From assembly GCF_047495875.1 (NCBI RefSeq), contig NC_092471.1, positions 16,017,001 to 16,081,000 of the forward strand: DNA of 64,000 nucleotides, given 5' to 3'. The position numbers and the translations under genes are program-made. Below, piece after piece: positions 14,004 through 27,620 of the stretch. How positions within the stretch are numbered: the stretch's first letter is position 1; every line of letters begins with the position of its first letter. The DNA comes from Pithys albifrons albifrons. Taxonomy: Eukaryota > Chordata > Aves > Passeriformes > Thamnophilidae. The notes beneath the pieces were generated by a model. The model made no database searches. It worked only from the letters and a program-made list of their open reading frames with translations, and was not told the DNA's origin.

Positions 14004-15224
14004 TGAGTACTCTCAAAAGCTTTTCTGATAATCGAAGAACTGCTAACAAATGGGTAATTTAGACTTAGAAGACACTAAAAGCCCAATGCATTTCCAGAAT
14101 TACATGTGCCCCAACGCTGCCATTGCAATGGATTTTTTATATAGCAGTACGGCAACAGCTATTATAAAAGATGGGAGCAACTCCTCCAGGCAGTACTTTT
14201 ACCTTGGATCTTCATCTTTTCCAGAGTCAGCATCTACATTTGTGCAAAACAATAAGAAGATAACAGGGTCTTTTGTCCAAAGAGTGACCTCTTTCTATCA
14301 TCTTTGCAATAAAAAAAACCCCACCTCACTCATTTCTTCTATTTCCTCTCCAATCAAAAATCTCTCATCCTGACAAAACTGAACAATCTCAGAAAATTAT
14401 ATCAAGATTTTCAAGCTTGACCTCTCAGCTACCCATCTTCAAAGAAATTACTGCCATTACAACATACATCCAAGCCCCTTAGGATGCTTTTCATACTATT
14501 AGGAAGTCTAGTGTTCAATTTAAGCATTTTCTCATTTTTCCTCAATCAGCCAGAAGCAAAAAAGAAGTCCCTGAGCAACACAGAGCAAAAGAGAAAATTC
14601 TATCTATCTCAGCATGCAGTTTTCTCACAGAGACCTCGAAACAAAAATCAGAGGTGAATATAGCTCTATGATTGTTATTCACATAGTGTTTCCAGTGAGC
14701 TTTTTACTCATCTCTGGGAGATGCAGTCTTCTACATCAATGTAAGACATTGTAAACCCACTTGCAAATTCTGTAGAGGGTTCTGAATTCATCATTGCTTG
14801 GGGCAGTGATGTGGCTGGTAGTCATCTCCTCATCAAAATTACTTTCTGGAATCCATGGCCCAGGACATAGCCTAGACATGAAAATGTTGATGCAGCTGTA
14901 CAGCAACACTATTTAGAGACTAAGGAGATTAGGGTTTGTTTCTTTCCTTGTTTATTATAGATATACTGAGTCTTTTAGATTGTGGAGTTAGTTGTTCCTT
15001 CAGCCACAGTTAAGAGCCAGATGACAAACAGAGCATTAAAGCTACATGACTAGTCAAGCTTGTAAAGTCTTATTAAGAGATCCTTTGGAAAGCACAGTAG
15101 AGGTATGCTGGAAAGTGTTACACAGAAATTTAAGTGTTTGTCTTACAGGCAGGTCACTCCACTTCTGCTACCATCAACTCTGTCGAGGGGGCTGAGGAAA
15201 GGGAAATCCAGGAATATGAAACAG

Positions 15225-16049
15225 TTTGGGTGGGAATGTTGATCTACTGAAGGGTAGGAAGGCTCTGCAGAAGGCATGTGGACAGGCTGGATCAATGAGC
15301 TGAGACCAGTGGTGTGAGGGTAAACAAGGCCAAGTGTCGGGTCCTGCCCTTGTGTCATAACCACCTCCTGCAACTCCAGGCTGGGGCAGAGTGGCTGGAA
15401 AGTGCCATGGGGAAAAGGCCATTGGGGTGCTGCTCAACAGCCCTGCACGAGTCAGCGTGTGCCCTGATGGGCAAGAAGGTCAATGGCACCTGGACTGTAC
15501 CAGCAATAGTGTGGTAGCAGAACCAGGGTAGTGACCATCTCCCTGTGCTAGGCACTGGTGAGGCCACACCTCAAATCCTGGGACTAGTTCTGAGCTCTTC
15601 ATGACAAGGAAGATGTTGAGGTGCTGGGGAGTGTCTAGAGAATAGTCTAGAGAGGAAGTCACATAAGTTACAGAGCAGCTCTGGGAGCTGGGAGGGTTTA
15701 GTCTGGAGAAAAGGAGGGTCAGGGGAGACCTTGCCTCTCAAAAGAAAGTTGCAGCAATCTGGGCATCGGCCTCTTCTCCCAGGTAACTAGCAACAGAACA
15801 AGAGAAAATGGCCTCAGGCCATGCCAGGGGAAGTTCAGGTTGAATATCAGGAAGAAATTCTTCATAGAAGGGTTGTTAAACATTGGAAGGTGCTGCCCAG
15901 AGAGGTGGTGGTGTCACCATTCCTGAGGTTTCCAAGAAATGACTGGATGTGGTACGTAGTGCTATGGTCTAGTTAACAAGGTGCTGATCAGTCAAAGGTC
16001 AGACTCAAAGATCTGGGAGGTCTTTTCCAATCTAAATGATTCTGTGATC
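15225..16049 (+). mobile_element. CR1 LINE, 5'-truncated, degenerate ORF2 end plus 3' tail
   Basis: This is a CR1 non-LTR retrotransposon fragment in plus orientation, reaching its natural 3' end (AATGATTCTGTGATCA at about 16034-16049). The upstream part encodes the degenerate C-terminal region of the CR1 reverse transcriptase: an open frame at 15314-15517 shows KAKCRVL, GAEWLES and GKRPLG, which align with the CR1 ORF2 C-terminus. Further 3', CR1 landmarks follow in order: CTGGTGAGGCCACACCTC, GTTTAGTCTGGAGAAAAGGA, GGGGAGACCTTGCCTCTC, AGGAAGAAATTCTTCATAGA, GCTGCCCAGAGAGGTGGTGG and AGGTCTTTTCCAATCTAAA. Stops, frameshifts and small deletions break the reading frame, so it cannot make protein. 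The 5' limit is set where CR1 similarity becomes visible (GGGTGGGAATGTTGATCTAC) and may extend slightly upstream. Confidence 0.95.
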
Positions 16050-19000
16050 ATATGCATTTACTGAAGAGTTCATGTCAGAACAATAAAACAATCACTAAGT
16101 CATCCTCTCCTGCTAAGATATACATTTAAAAATACTGTGACCTGGGAAACCATTTTCTAAGAGGTGAGAACATATAGAAAAGGAGTCACACAGAGCCCAA
16201 GCAGCCCAAACAGCAACAGAATAAACACCTGTAAGCACATGGTGTTTACTGCTTCATCTGGTAGGAAGACAACTTGTCTTCCTGGGTACCTCTTCTCCAA
16301 AATTAGCATCATTAGCACAGTATTCACACCTTCTCTTTCCCAGCCCACAGGAGGTTTCAGTGTTGCAGGCACAGTATTTGCCCCACCACAGCTGAAAGAG
16401 CCAGGGGTAAATCATAACTTACCCATTGCAACAAGGTCATGGGCCCTTGCCTGGGCTCAGGACATTTCCCCCACCCAGGACACACCCTGCAGCTTCACAG
16501 GGAGCTGCCTGCAGTAGGTATACACTCCCCAACAGTCACTGTAACAACCTTTCATCACAACTATGCTCTAATCCAAATTCCAATAAACTACACGTTAAAA
16601 AATGCACACTTTTAATACGTAGGAAGATGTACTTAAAATTAGTAAGACCTGTTTGTTCTAGTATTTGTACCATAACTAGAAAGAATCTGCACAGCAAGAT
16701 AGCAGCAATAACTCCAACCTAACCACACTTTGTTTGCAAGTAGCACAAGGTTATCACTTCAGCAAAGGATTTTACAGCATAATGTCTACATAGTAAATAA
16801 CCTTCAGAGAAATAGAGTGGGGGCAGTAAACACCCCACACACAGAATGCTATTACCCTTAGTGTATTCATAATTTGGTTTCATATAAAATTTGGAGATTT
16901 TTTAATGGAAAATTTATTTTTATTCACCTTGTACGAAGAATTACATTTATTTTCCATGCACCATATGTGCATTAACAATCATTAAAGCAATATCTGCTTA
17001 GCATGCCCTTGCTCATCAGCCTAACTTGAAGCATGGTCTGACTTGGCAGCACAATAAGAAGTTCCTCCCTGTGCTTTCTATCATGTTTAGGGGTATATGC
17101 TCCTGGACTGCATTTGCATACATTAGATAAACACAGGTGTCCCTACTGCTAAGATACCCATAAAACATCCTTTTAAGAACAAAATTAATCAACTCAACCT
17201 AAAGAGGAGTCTCAGCATTCTTAAATAATCATGGCATCTTCATTTTGAAGAAAACCAACTTTAAGCGTCCGCGTCTTGAATATTATAAAGACTTCTAGGA
17301 GAAATATTCTACAGCCCCAACAGAGCACATGTTTTATTTAAATTAGCATTATACCTAAGAGCTTTAGCACATATTTTCTTCTCAGGCAGTCCTTATTACT
17401 TTGTGACTGTTTCGTATCACCCCTAAATAACACTGTCACCAGCTAAATTAATAGAGTGTGCTATACTTACAAATGATTTATAGGGAAGTAAAACATGTAT
17501 CAGGAGGCATATTTCTACCCTGAGTCTCTAGATACAGTTCCCTTTGGCATCAAAGGAACCATGTGCCTTTCTGCCCTGAATTTCTAACAAGATAATTTAC
17601 ATATGCACACAGTCCTTAGCTCTGGCATGCACAACTTTGCACGAAGTTGGAAACCTTCATCTGGCAAAGGCACATCGTGTGCCTTGCCCTGTTCTGAACA
17701 TCCTCTAAAGCCACTGCTAGGATCACTTGGCACAGCTCAGGATAGTCACTCCTCTGCTTCTGGGAGGAGAGGGGGGAAATAGACAGGAAGAATAATGTTC
17801 AGTCTTATTCAACAATCACATGGCATGTATTGGAGCAGACAGAGCTGTAGGGACTTATGGACTCACCTATAAGAACAGAAGAACCTTTCCCTTACTAGTG
17901 AGGTCAAACAGTGAAGAGCTGGGTACCAAATACCAGTCACGTCTGTAAAGTGCTTCTGTCTTCCCATTGGTCCTCTATGTGTTGTTCCAAGTAAGTGCCA
18001 AGGGCTTCTCCAAAAATTTTGCAGATAGTAATGTACAAATCAACAACCACAAAATAAAATAAATCATGTGAAGAAAACACAACTTTGAAATAAAATAATT
18101 CTTTCAGTAAAGCTGACAATCAGGTGAGAATAAATCAAACTATGGTGTGTTGGATGCTAGAGCAGTGATGGTAACATAGGAAGGACCAACTGAAGAACTA
18201 GTAACTAGAAGTCTAACACCTGCAGCATCACTCCTCTGATGTAGCTGCTCAGTGCCCTGGATAATATATTCTATTGCCAACATGGGTATTTTTAAATGCA
18301 ATTTTAAACCTATCATTTTTTAAAAAAATGAAATATATTTTTCTACCATGTTTCAGATTTGATGGCATACTGGAAAAATAATCTGTAAATAGTCAATGAA
18401 CCCCAAAGTAACCATGAAGATACAGAGAGAAGAGGCCCCAAATCCTCGACATGCCACCTCCTACTAACTTGGCTGCTGTGATACATCTCAATCTCACACT
18501 GAAGCAAAGTGCACATCCTGGTAACCCTCATAGCCTCCTACATTCTGTGTGTCAAGCCTTGATTCATCAAATCACTGATGGAGAAGAGCAGCTTTGCAGG
18601 TTGGGGACAGCCCCTGCTACTGGTCTCCTGGCCACCATGTACATGCTCCTGGGATGTCCTGCCATGGGGCAAGCAGGACAGACACCTGTAACCCCTCAGA
18701 AGGTGAGGGATACTGGTTGGGGTCTCTCCCTCCCCTATGTGGCCATGATTTTCATAAATTTTCGAACATCAGACTTGTCAGATTGAATTGCATATTGAAT
18801 GCCAGAGAAATCTGTCACGCAGCATAATCATTTAAGGGCTAACAACTAAACACATTTTGCCACACTGCAACCATCTCAAGGAGACTCAGGGGAGAGAAAC
18901 ACAAGCTTCTACTCGATCAGGTGTGAGGAATCCTGTGAATAAACCTCTGGACTGGCTCAGAAACAAGCATGTTTGTGCTAAGCAAAGCAAAGCAGTGCCA

Positions 19001-22000
19001 CAAGGAAAGGGCAGCGGTTTCAGAAAGAGGTGGTTACACGAGAAAATTTGCCATCTTGTAAAATTATCCTTTCCTTACCCACAAGGTTTTAGGCATTATA
19101 TCCCCCACTGGGCTGTGCTAAAACACATTCACAACAGTCAGGCATATGTGACACTGACCACTGCTGCCAGGATATATTAGGATTATTATATTCTCACCCT
19201 GCTTTTTATATTATTCTCTTAGCATCTGCTATTTGCCACTGCTGGAGACAGGATACCAGGCTGTCAGTAACTGTTACTGTCAAGGAAACAAATGGAGTGT
19301 TCAAGAAAAAACTGTGAAAAAGCAAAGGTGGCATAAAGAGAGAGAGAAAGAAGTAATCAAGGTGGAATCATGGAGTCCCAGAGATAAGAACAAGGGGTGC
19401 TAAAAGAATAAGAAATACCAAGGTGAGCACTAAGAGGATGGGAAACAGAAAACAACAACACCCTTGTGATCAGAAGAGAAAAGGTTTTGCTCCATATTCC
19501 TGCTGGAAAGGAAGTACCTCAAGGGCAGAACAATGGAAAAACACAATCAGGCTAAGGAAGAGACACATGAGATGAGGAGCTAGACAATAGAGTTTGGGAT
19601 GGACCACAAATATTAGTCCAGCAATTGTAAGTAGTCAAGATGGTTATCCAGCCTGGACATGAGACCCAAAGCAACATGACAGAGCAATTGCTGGAGAACT
19701 GAACTCCTAAGGAATGAAAGTCATTAAATTAGACACCAGCAGAAAGTACAGAACCAACAAAAAGTATGGGTAAACAAGAGTACTCAAAAATCAAATTTGT
19801 AATTTGCTTTGTCTTTGCCATGGTTGATTTTAAGAATACCCCAATAGCAACAGAAACCTGTTCACAGTCTCTTCTAAGAAAACATCACCCAGTGGCCACC
19901 TGGAAGCTGAAATCATTATGAGTGTAGGGAACCCTGTATCTGCATGTGATAGGAGCCTCAATTAGCCTTTTGAATAACCCTGAAATTATTTTTAATATAC
20001 TTAATAAAGTGGGGGAAGGGGGTAGCAGCTGTGCCAGCACTGCAGGCTTGTTTTTTGCAAACAGCTCAGTGACACACCATACACTGACTGTAAGAATATC
20101 ATTCCATGAAATTACTACAGAACACTTTAAAAATAATTGATAATTGACAAGATGTAATTTTAATGAGGAACCATCAGTGAATGGAAGTGCTTTTAACTGG
20201 GCCTACAGAGACAAGTTTTGCAGCCCAGTGCAACTCAAAACCAGCTTAAGTGATGCATGTTGCCAAACTCAGATGAGCATGATCAAATAACACTCTCCTT
20301 CATATGCTCAGACCTATCAAAGATCAGACAGTAATATAGAATAACACAAGTCTCCTTGTTTAGGATCAAAGAATGCAGTGGCACATGATCTACTCCACTT
20401 ATAGGAGGGAGAACTGTATGTTGAAAGTTGCAGAATTAAAAATATATATATGGGAGTGAGGGAGACAAATGGAACACAAGGTCCTAGGGCCATGTTGGAG
20501 CTACAAGATCTGGTGACACATTTGAAGAGAGGCAAGGATAAAAAGGTGATGTTTCTGTGCATGGTGTTAAAATATTAGTGAAATGTGGGGTTCTGCTGTT
20601 CCTAAAGAGTCACCTCTAATGTCCACAGCTTAAAAAGATGCTGAAAAATAGAGAGAAATGCATAGGATTTAAGGGCCTGAAAAGAGGTTCTGCAGAAAGA
20701 GTTTAAATTATATGATCACTTTAGCAAAAAGAAGGTTGATCAATGATTTGTTCACATCATGGGAAATGATTTCCATTACTAGCAGGCTCCTTAATTAAGC
20801 AGACAAAGAACGAAGATGATACAACATATGGAACAAGGAAATAAACTCAGATTGGATTTATTATTTTATAAATCACCAGAAATAATTATTCACCAAAGCA
20901 ACTACCCTCAGGACACCTCTGAGTTCCAGTTATCTTCACTTTTTAAATAAGTCTGAATATTCTTCTGGAAGGAAAGGAGAAGTTGCTGGGTGAAATTTTT
21001 CAATAGCCTGTGTCATCAGGAGGTGAAGCAACATGATCCCAAGGATCATGTATCCATTGCAGAACCAAGAACTACTAGACAATATTTGCCATATTCACAC
21101 TACAACATCACGACTCGCTTACATGCAGTTTGGTATTTGCACACTGTGGTAGAAAACAGATAATATGATGATTAACATTTCAAAGTAGGCAAGTTATCAA
21201 GACAAGACCTCTTTGGTACAGACAAATTCACATTCATTCCAGCATTCAGTTATGATTTTATTGTTACAAGCCAAGCACGTAGTGCTGGGTACCATAAAAT
21301 CTAAAAATACAGGCTTTTTCAAAGTGAGTGTATATTAAATTTAGACCATAACTGTAAGAGTTTCAGTAAATCTACAATAGCCCCCATTAGAAACATTAAG
21401 ATTACAATCTTTCAGGTAGCAATGTCCACAATAACTGTGTGCAAAACACTACATACATTAAAATACGGATAATTAATACACTTCTGCACTTTATGATTTT
21501 TTTCTTTACAAGCAATAGCTGTTATAAAATCCTGCATGTCTGCCCAGAGCTTCCTGAACGTCGCATATGCTGAAAGAATGGAGCTAGGCATTTGTGGTCA
21601 AATGCTGCAACTCTTGGCATGAAAACACACTCCTGAATTCCACATTTTGGCTGAAACAAGTCTGCTGGGTAAATCCAAAATATAAAAATTTTTTATGGGA
21701 CAAATCTCACACTAATTGTCTTCTCTCTGCAGCAGTAATGCCATGCACACAGTCAAGGTGTTGGGAAGTGGGCAGGAGATACACAAAACCCACTGACAAA
21801 AATGCATATCATCCGCATCAGTCTCTAAACTGACATAGATTTTTCCCACTTCAGTTTCACCCTAAATCCTGGAATGCACAAGTCTGGAAGATATTATCGC
21901 TATCTAATGGGGCAAGGGGGAAAGCATGTCTTGCACTACCAATCAAAGGGATTGTATATACAATCAATTAGCAATATCAGGTCCCCGTAAGCAGAAAAAA

Positions 22001-25000
22001 AAAGGCTATCTTCTACTGAGACGCTCAGTGGTAAACAGCAGCACATGCTTCACAGCCCCACTCAATAACATGGATTTACTAAGTAATTCAAGTTCAGTAA
22101 GGCAGAGTTAAACCTGCAGAGTCAGATCCTCCACTAAACCCCTCAAAGGAGGCCGGAGTAGCCCAGGTGGAGCTGGCAGTTTGCTGAACGAGGGCTGAAA
22201 CCACCTGCCATTGTGTAGTGGGGTCCATCTCATCTAGTGCTGCTGCCAAAACCCCCACACCCAACATCAAGCCAGTTACACGGGCTCCATCTGTGGGACT
22301 AGAGAGGGCTGAGCATTTCTATCCTGCAATTCATCTCATCTTACTGTAGACTCCTAAAATAAGTAGGAGTAATGGTTCCCTCAAAGTGCCTTTTTCTCTG
22401 CTGTGAAGAAAGCCTAAACATGAAGCTCTAATGTAAATGGGTTTGTTAGATTAACACATTTCTGTCTGCCAGTGCCAGGTAATTATATCTGTAACAACCA
22501 GTAAGGTCTTCCATAATGTCACCACCCAAGAAATAAAGCTGGGACAGAGCACAGAGACCAACTTTGCCACCATTTGAGTTGAAATCAAAATTCATTACTT
22601 GCTACCTAATACCTGGGTGAAAAAAAAATTTAAAATCAAAATACAGAAATTGTTCTAAAAGGGATCAGGTTACTGGACCCTGCCCTGCTTCCCAGGAGTG
22701 ATGATCAGTGTGTTGTCCTGGCTGGAGATCAAACCAGCTGAAGCAGCTCCTGTGCAACCAGAATTCATGGACTATGGGCCAAGAGTGGAGAAATCTTGGG
22801 TGACAGTGGGGCTAACTGTATTGTGTTCACTACTACCCAGCTCACCAATAAAGTGCAGTTTTGATGTGCAACAACCTCCCACCTCTATCTGTCCTTTTAT
22901 CTATTGTGCAGAAATCAAGGGATTCATACAACATTTACAGCACAGAAGGAGTATTTCAGTGATGGGAGAGGTGATGTCTTTTCTCTAATGTTTGTTGACT
23001 TATGGCTAGAATGTGCAATTCAACAGCTGAGGAACGTATCATTTCTGTTCATGCTGCACTGCTCTGAAGTGCACACATTACAGTCCATGTCAGCTGAACA
23101 AAGGTAGCCAGATCCTTGGACACATGCCACTGCAGCTATGTAGTACAATTATGCTGCCTTGAACATTTTATGATCTCTGATGATAACAGCATTTGCATTG
23201 GGCTGATGGCTCAAATTAATCTAATTTCCAAAAAGTTACAGTGTTTAATTAGGATTGGTAATAAAAATTACAGCACTGAAAAAGCATTATGACAGCATCT
23301 GTCCTGAAATAGGGGTGGGGGGAAATCAGTCAGGGTTTAAAAAAACCCAATAAATTAAGAGTGACTAACAAGAAAAGAAAATGACCTTCTGGAACAATAA
23401 ACAATAGATAGCAGCTGTCTCTTATCTTTGGGGTGGAAAGTCATTGGATATTTTTGTACCTCAACACATTTCTTTGAAGTGGTATAAAACCCTCTCAACA
23501 ATACAGTCCCTTTCTGTGAATTTTCTAAGCAACTAAATCCTAGCACCATTTTTACTTTTATTGCCTTTCAGACTGGCAAGAGTAATATAATGATTCATCA
23601 TTAAAGTACTCTTTAAGCAGCTTTGTTCCTATTTGTTGCTATATATATTAAAGAGAAATTGCTCTTTGAATTCACCTCTAAAGTCAGACTCAATTTTTTA
23701 TCTAAGAAGAATGGTATCTCCAGTCATCATCTGAATGCAGCAAAGTAAGAAAACCTTTTGCATAATATAAATATCTGCATTCACTAAGAGGAGGCTGATG
23801 CCACCACCTACTGTGATTGCATTTTATAAGTGGTACAAAGCCAGAGATTTCAAATGCAGTAGCACAGTATAGATACTCCAGGCACTATCAGAAAGGCACA
23901 GTTTCATCTCCGATGCAACAGTTTCTGGACCAGAGGTTCTGATCACCTGTAGCTGGTTCACAAGCAGTATCCAAACCATAAATATGCAAAGGCCACTGAA
24001 AAGAGTGCAGACGCCTAAGGACTGGCCTTCATTTACCTCTTAATTTATCAGGGAAATCATTCCCTAGCAAACAGTTCTGGAAGATTCAATTTATTTCCTT
24101 TGCCCCTGCCTGATAGCCATTCCTTGCACCAGCTGTGATGGACAAGTAGCACATGACTGCCCAGCCATTCCAGCATAGTTTGCCAGGCACTTGCCTCCAG
24201 AAAGGCAAACCCCACAGAGATCCCACCATCACTGCTGCCAGACCACCACTGGGCCCATCAGAACACCATGCTTAGCCCCATGTTGCAGCACGGCACACTG
24301 GGGAGTCCCTGCCCTCTCTCTACAAGATGGGCACAATGTGACTGTCAGGCAGAGGAAGGTTATCAGTACAGCGTGTGTGACACAGAATGCTGAGCAGTTA
24401 TTATCGTAATGAATTACAGTTTTAAAAATTACCATTATTAACTCTAGCAAATAGCTTTCAACTTCCACATAATTTGAGTTTAATGCAGAACTTTATTATC
24501 AACCAGAAAAGCTGCTTAGACATAATCAGTACTTCAGATGTACTGTTTTGGTTTCCTGAGTGGATATGAGCATGGTTATAAGGTTTGCATTCCCATCCAC
24601 TCCTTGAGAACACATCACATGGGAATAGGCCCCAGCATTTTGCTGTTTACATAAAAGGACCTTTTATAAAATACACTTGCTGGAATTATTGCTGGCCAGC
24701 AATCACTAAATTAATTTTGAAATCTTGTTTTTGAAAAGCATCTTACATTAATTCAGACACTTCTAATCATCACTCTACCTGTGTGCAAATAGCAGTAAGT
24801 GGAATGACTAATATATATTTTTTTTTCTAGTGTTTCCTGCACAGGCAATGGTACTACTTAGTGCTCACCACCTTTTACAAATGCTCTTCCAGAAAGAAGT
24901 AATTCAGATAACCTTACACCAGTACTACACTGGTGACACACCACTGAATGTTCATACATTTGTGCGTTTGCCTCTCTGAGTGAATCCAGATTTTCTCCTC

Positions 25001-26599
25001 TTCGTGGGAGAAATAGTGTTGCTATGGAGTACTCATGCCCAAATCTACCTAGTACATGAGTTAGAAGGGATCCTCTTTCTCAGGACAGAGAGGAGCAGCT
25101 ACTTCTCAGGTGTCATCACAGTCTCCATCCTCAGTAAGAGGTTGTGGCTTCTTGATTCATACACAGCCGTGAATTGACCAGACCCACTTCTGCTCCTCCC
25201 CATCCAACATAGAGGTCTTGCAGAGCTGAAAAGGTCTTCTCTACAGCATTCCAGAGGAGGGTGAACAAGTGTCCTGTTCTTGCAAAAAAAGGAAACATGA
25301 TCTTGTCTATATTTGGGCCCAAATTACAGGGGGAAAAAGGGGGATTCTACTCCACCTTTCCCTATGAGATACGTCAGTGCTGAGTCAAAGACAGCACAAC
25401 AGCCATGGGGAAGCAGAGGAGGCAATTGCAAATGCTCTGACCAAACTGCTCAGGTAGCAACACATTCCAGTTGCTACCTGAGCAAAGAAAACAAAAGTGA
25501 CTAAAAGGATTTGCAACACCGATGACAATGCCCTTCTTTTTCCTCAGGAGTGCAGTTATGAATAACACATTTGTTCTGTCAGGATGCCACAGAAACATTT
25601 CTGAAACTGTTACACAGCAATGGCACTGTTGGCTGTGCTATCTTAATAGATCTGCAATGTCAGAAACACAGACAAACCTCTCTCCGTATGATGCAGGTAC
25701 GTCACCCAGGCAGCACCTACCTATCCTGAGCAGCCAGGTTTCTTTGGCAGGGTCTGCACTCAGGAGCCAACATGCAAACATACATATGTGGGTCAATCAG
25801 GACAACAAAATGAAATAGATATCCAATGCCCAACACCCTGCTTTTCCAGGGAAACTAAAAACTTTCCTTTCAGCTTAATCTTTAAAGAATAAAGCTCCCA
25901 GTGAAGGTCTCAAGACAAACTAAAAAACCATGACTTGACAGTGAGAGGGGAACAGTATAAGCTGCTGATGATTTTCTTAGGGATTTCTCAGGAAAGCAAC
26001 TTCCCAAAACAAACCAAAGGAAATTTGATGGCACTGACAGTTTTTCTCCCAGGTATTAGTGTAAAAAAAATCCTCAAGCAAAGATTCCAAGTGGTGAAGT
26101 AGTTAATAGAGTTAAACAAAACTCTCCTCCACAGAGCTGGGAAAGCAAAAGACAGAAACCAGACACAGGCTGCTTCTAAAACAAATTTCCTTCTCTACTT
26201 TTGAACACCACGATCAACCGTTAGGACCTTAACATTCTCTCTTTCTCACAGAAGGGCACCTTTTTTTCTTCCTCTTAGTGTAATTTCACTCCTCAAAAAA
26301 ACACCTCCCTGTCAGCAACATTTTCCTTCTCTGTGTAGGTGCCCTCTGTCCTCCCCACGTCCACAGGAGCAGAATGAAAGGACCTGTAGAGTGCACTGTG
26401 TCCCAGTTTCTGAACCGAAGCATAACCCACCATACTGCAGCCAACCTCTGTAAAAGGTCACATGCCAAGAAGAAGTAAAAGCTCCCAGGTGCATTCCACT
26501 GAGACTGAGGCAAGTTTGCTTCAATTAAGTGCAACAACTTTATTGCCACTCATGAAACGGTATCGCTCAGGTATCTTTTGCTGTCTCCTGCCTGCTGCA
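16050..26599. other. Unique non-coding DNA, no gene recognised
   Basis: I see no gene in this 10.5-kb stretch. Open frames reach about 117 codons (16164-16517) without any recognisable family feature. Donor- or acceptor-like sites occur (for example minus donors near 16425 and 17875), but the segments they would define contain stops in all frames or lack a convincing acceptor. It contains short (TA)n and poly-A or poly-T tracts and, at 25447-25484, a perfect hairpin listed separately. No transposon was recognised by eye, although very old repeats would be missed. Confidence 0.7.
25447..25484. repeat. Perfect 15-bp inverted repeat (hairpin), 8-nt loop
   Basis: Arms 25447-25461 (TGCTCAGGTAGCAAC) and 25470-25484 (GTTGCTACCTGAGCA) are exact reverse complements around the loop ACATTCCA. 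The stem has a mixed base composition, so it is less likely to be trivial than the AT-only palindromes nearby. It is shorter than a typical microRNA precursor stem, and no conserved mature microRNA was recognised. Confidence 0.85.
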
Positions 26600-26619
26600 C
26601 ACACAGAAACCGCATATAT

Positions 26620-26651
26620 ATTTTTCTGTCTGGCATTATAGACAGAAAAAT
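26620..26651. repeat. 12-bp inverted repeat, 8-nt loop
   Basis: Left arm 26620-26631 (ATTTTTCTGTCT) pairs exactly with 26640-26651 (AGACAGAAAAAT) around the loop GGCATTAT. It lies just outside the GC-rich block that follows. Confidence 0.75.
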
Positions 26652-26920
26652 GAACCCTGTTCCTAAGGAAAATTTTTAAAAATTTTATAGCCCAGAATGA
26701 GGAGAGAACTGTATCTCTCCGGCAAAGATCACGGCATATTGCACAGGCAGCAGCACCTACCTCCGTGAGCCGACAGAGCCAGCAAGTCCACATAATCCCT
26801 CTGGGATGGAGACATTTACCCCAGCTCAGACAGCTGGGGCTCTGTTGCCATGCCTGGAGCTTCGGACACACCAAGAAAGCATCTTCTGTGAGCAGCGCAG
26901 CCCCTCTCACACACCGAACT

Positions 26921-26951
26921 GCAGCAGCAGCAGCCTGAGAGAGCAGCAGCA
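26921..26951. repeat. Interrupted (GCA)n trinucleotide repeat
   Basis: Two short runs of GCA units (26921-26934 and 26942-26951) are separated by CTGAGAG. They lie in the GC-rich block. In one minus-strand frame they would read as alanine and leucine runs, but no gene is supported there. Confidence 0.8.
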
Positions 26952-27620
26952 GTTGAATTGCTGCACATGTATCTCTGCAGATTATTTCCTGCTCGAACAC
27001 TTGGCGTAAAGGCAGATGCTCTTAACCCCCTGGAGGCCTATGCCTGTGTGCCCCCTCAGCAGGAGGAAGCTAGCAACTCCAAATATTCTGCTGTGAGGCC
27101 AGGGAGGAATGACTGGAGACACACAGGGCATCTTCCGAGAAGTAGTCCCAACCTCGTGTTAGTTGCAATCACTTCGCGCTCAGGGAGCCAGGCATTCCCA
27201 CGGCAGCCCACAGCATCCCCAGCCAGGCAGCGCACGGCTCCCACTGCATCACCCGCTGCAGATCCCCAGGCTCCGGCAAAGCACCGCTCTTGGCTCACAC
27301 GGGAGCCCCTGAGAGTGCCCGCAAGGATGGGGCGTCCAGCGTGCTGAACCTGCGGCTGGAGGCCACGGCCACGCAGGTGAGGAGGTGAGGAACACAAGAG
27401 GGGCACAAGTGACGTGGCAAGCCCAGCAGTGTCACCGAAACTCAGGCATACAGAGCTTCTGCTTCTCGCACAAAGCTCTCCGGTCCCAGGCGCTGCCCCA
27501 TCACCTGCAGGCACCCACACCGCAGGCAGGCACTGTCCGGGTGGCACTCAGCTGGCGAGCGTCAGCACTGCTCCCTCTCACAGCCTGCGAATGTGACTGG
27601 AAAGCATGGCTGAAAACATG

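Larger units (their letters stand above)
7603..15224. other. Unique non-coding DNA, no gene recognised
   Basis: I see no gene here. Open frames reach 131 codons (10750-11145 minus) but have no recognisable domain, and those on opposite strands overlap as expected for chance frames. There is an A12 run at 8713-8724 and an AAAC microsatellite at 12030-12049. A long-loop inverted repeat at 13931-14003 is listed separately. GC is modestly higher around 10.0-11.3 kb than in the flanks. Confidence 0.7.
26600..27620. promoter_or_regulatory. GC-rich, CpG-rich block: candidate promoter / first-exon region
   Basis: This is the most GC- and CpG-rich part of the window. I count about 27 CpG dinucleotides between 27121 and 27600, whereas most 500-bp stretches elsewhere hold only a few. 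Two good donor-like sites point outward: on plus, ACGCAG followed by GTGAGG (intron would start at 27377); on minus, CACGGAG followed by GTAGGTG (exon would end at 26761). That arrangement would suit a bidirectional or alternative first-exon region, but no TATA box, recognisable start codon context or coding homology is evident. Open frames of 159 and 163 codons on minus and 129 on plus overlap each other and look like by-products of the GC richness. Promoter identity is inference. Confidence 0.35.

Noticed and set aside
16426..16516. Minus-strand segment with a strong GTAAGTTATG donor
   Set aside because: All three frames contain stops and the acceptor tract is weak.
26672..26689. 18-bp palindrome AAAATTTTTAAAAATTTT
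   Set aside because: Composed only of A and T runs; expected by chance in AT-rich DNA.
26521..27000. 159-codon minus-strand frame with alanine and leucine runs
   Set aside because: The runs come from the interrupted GCA repeat, the region is GC-rich (few stops), and the frame overlaps other frames of similar length.
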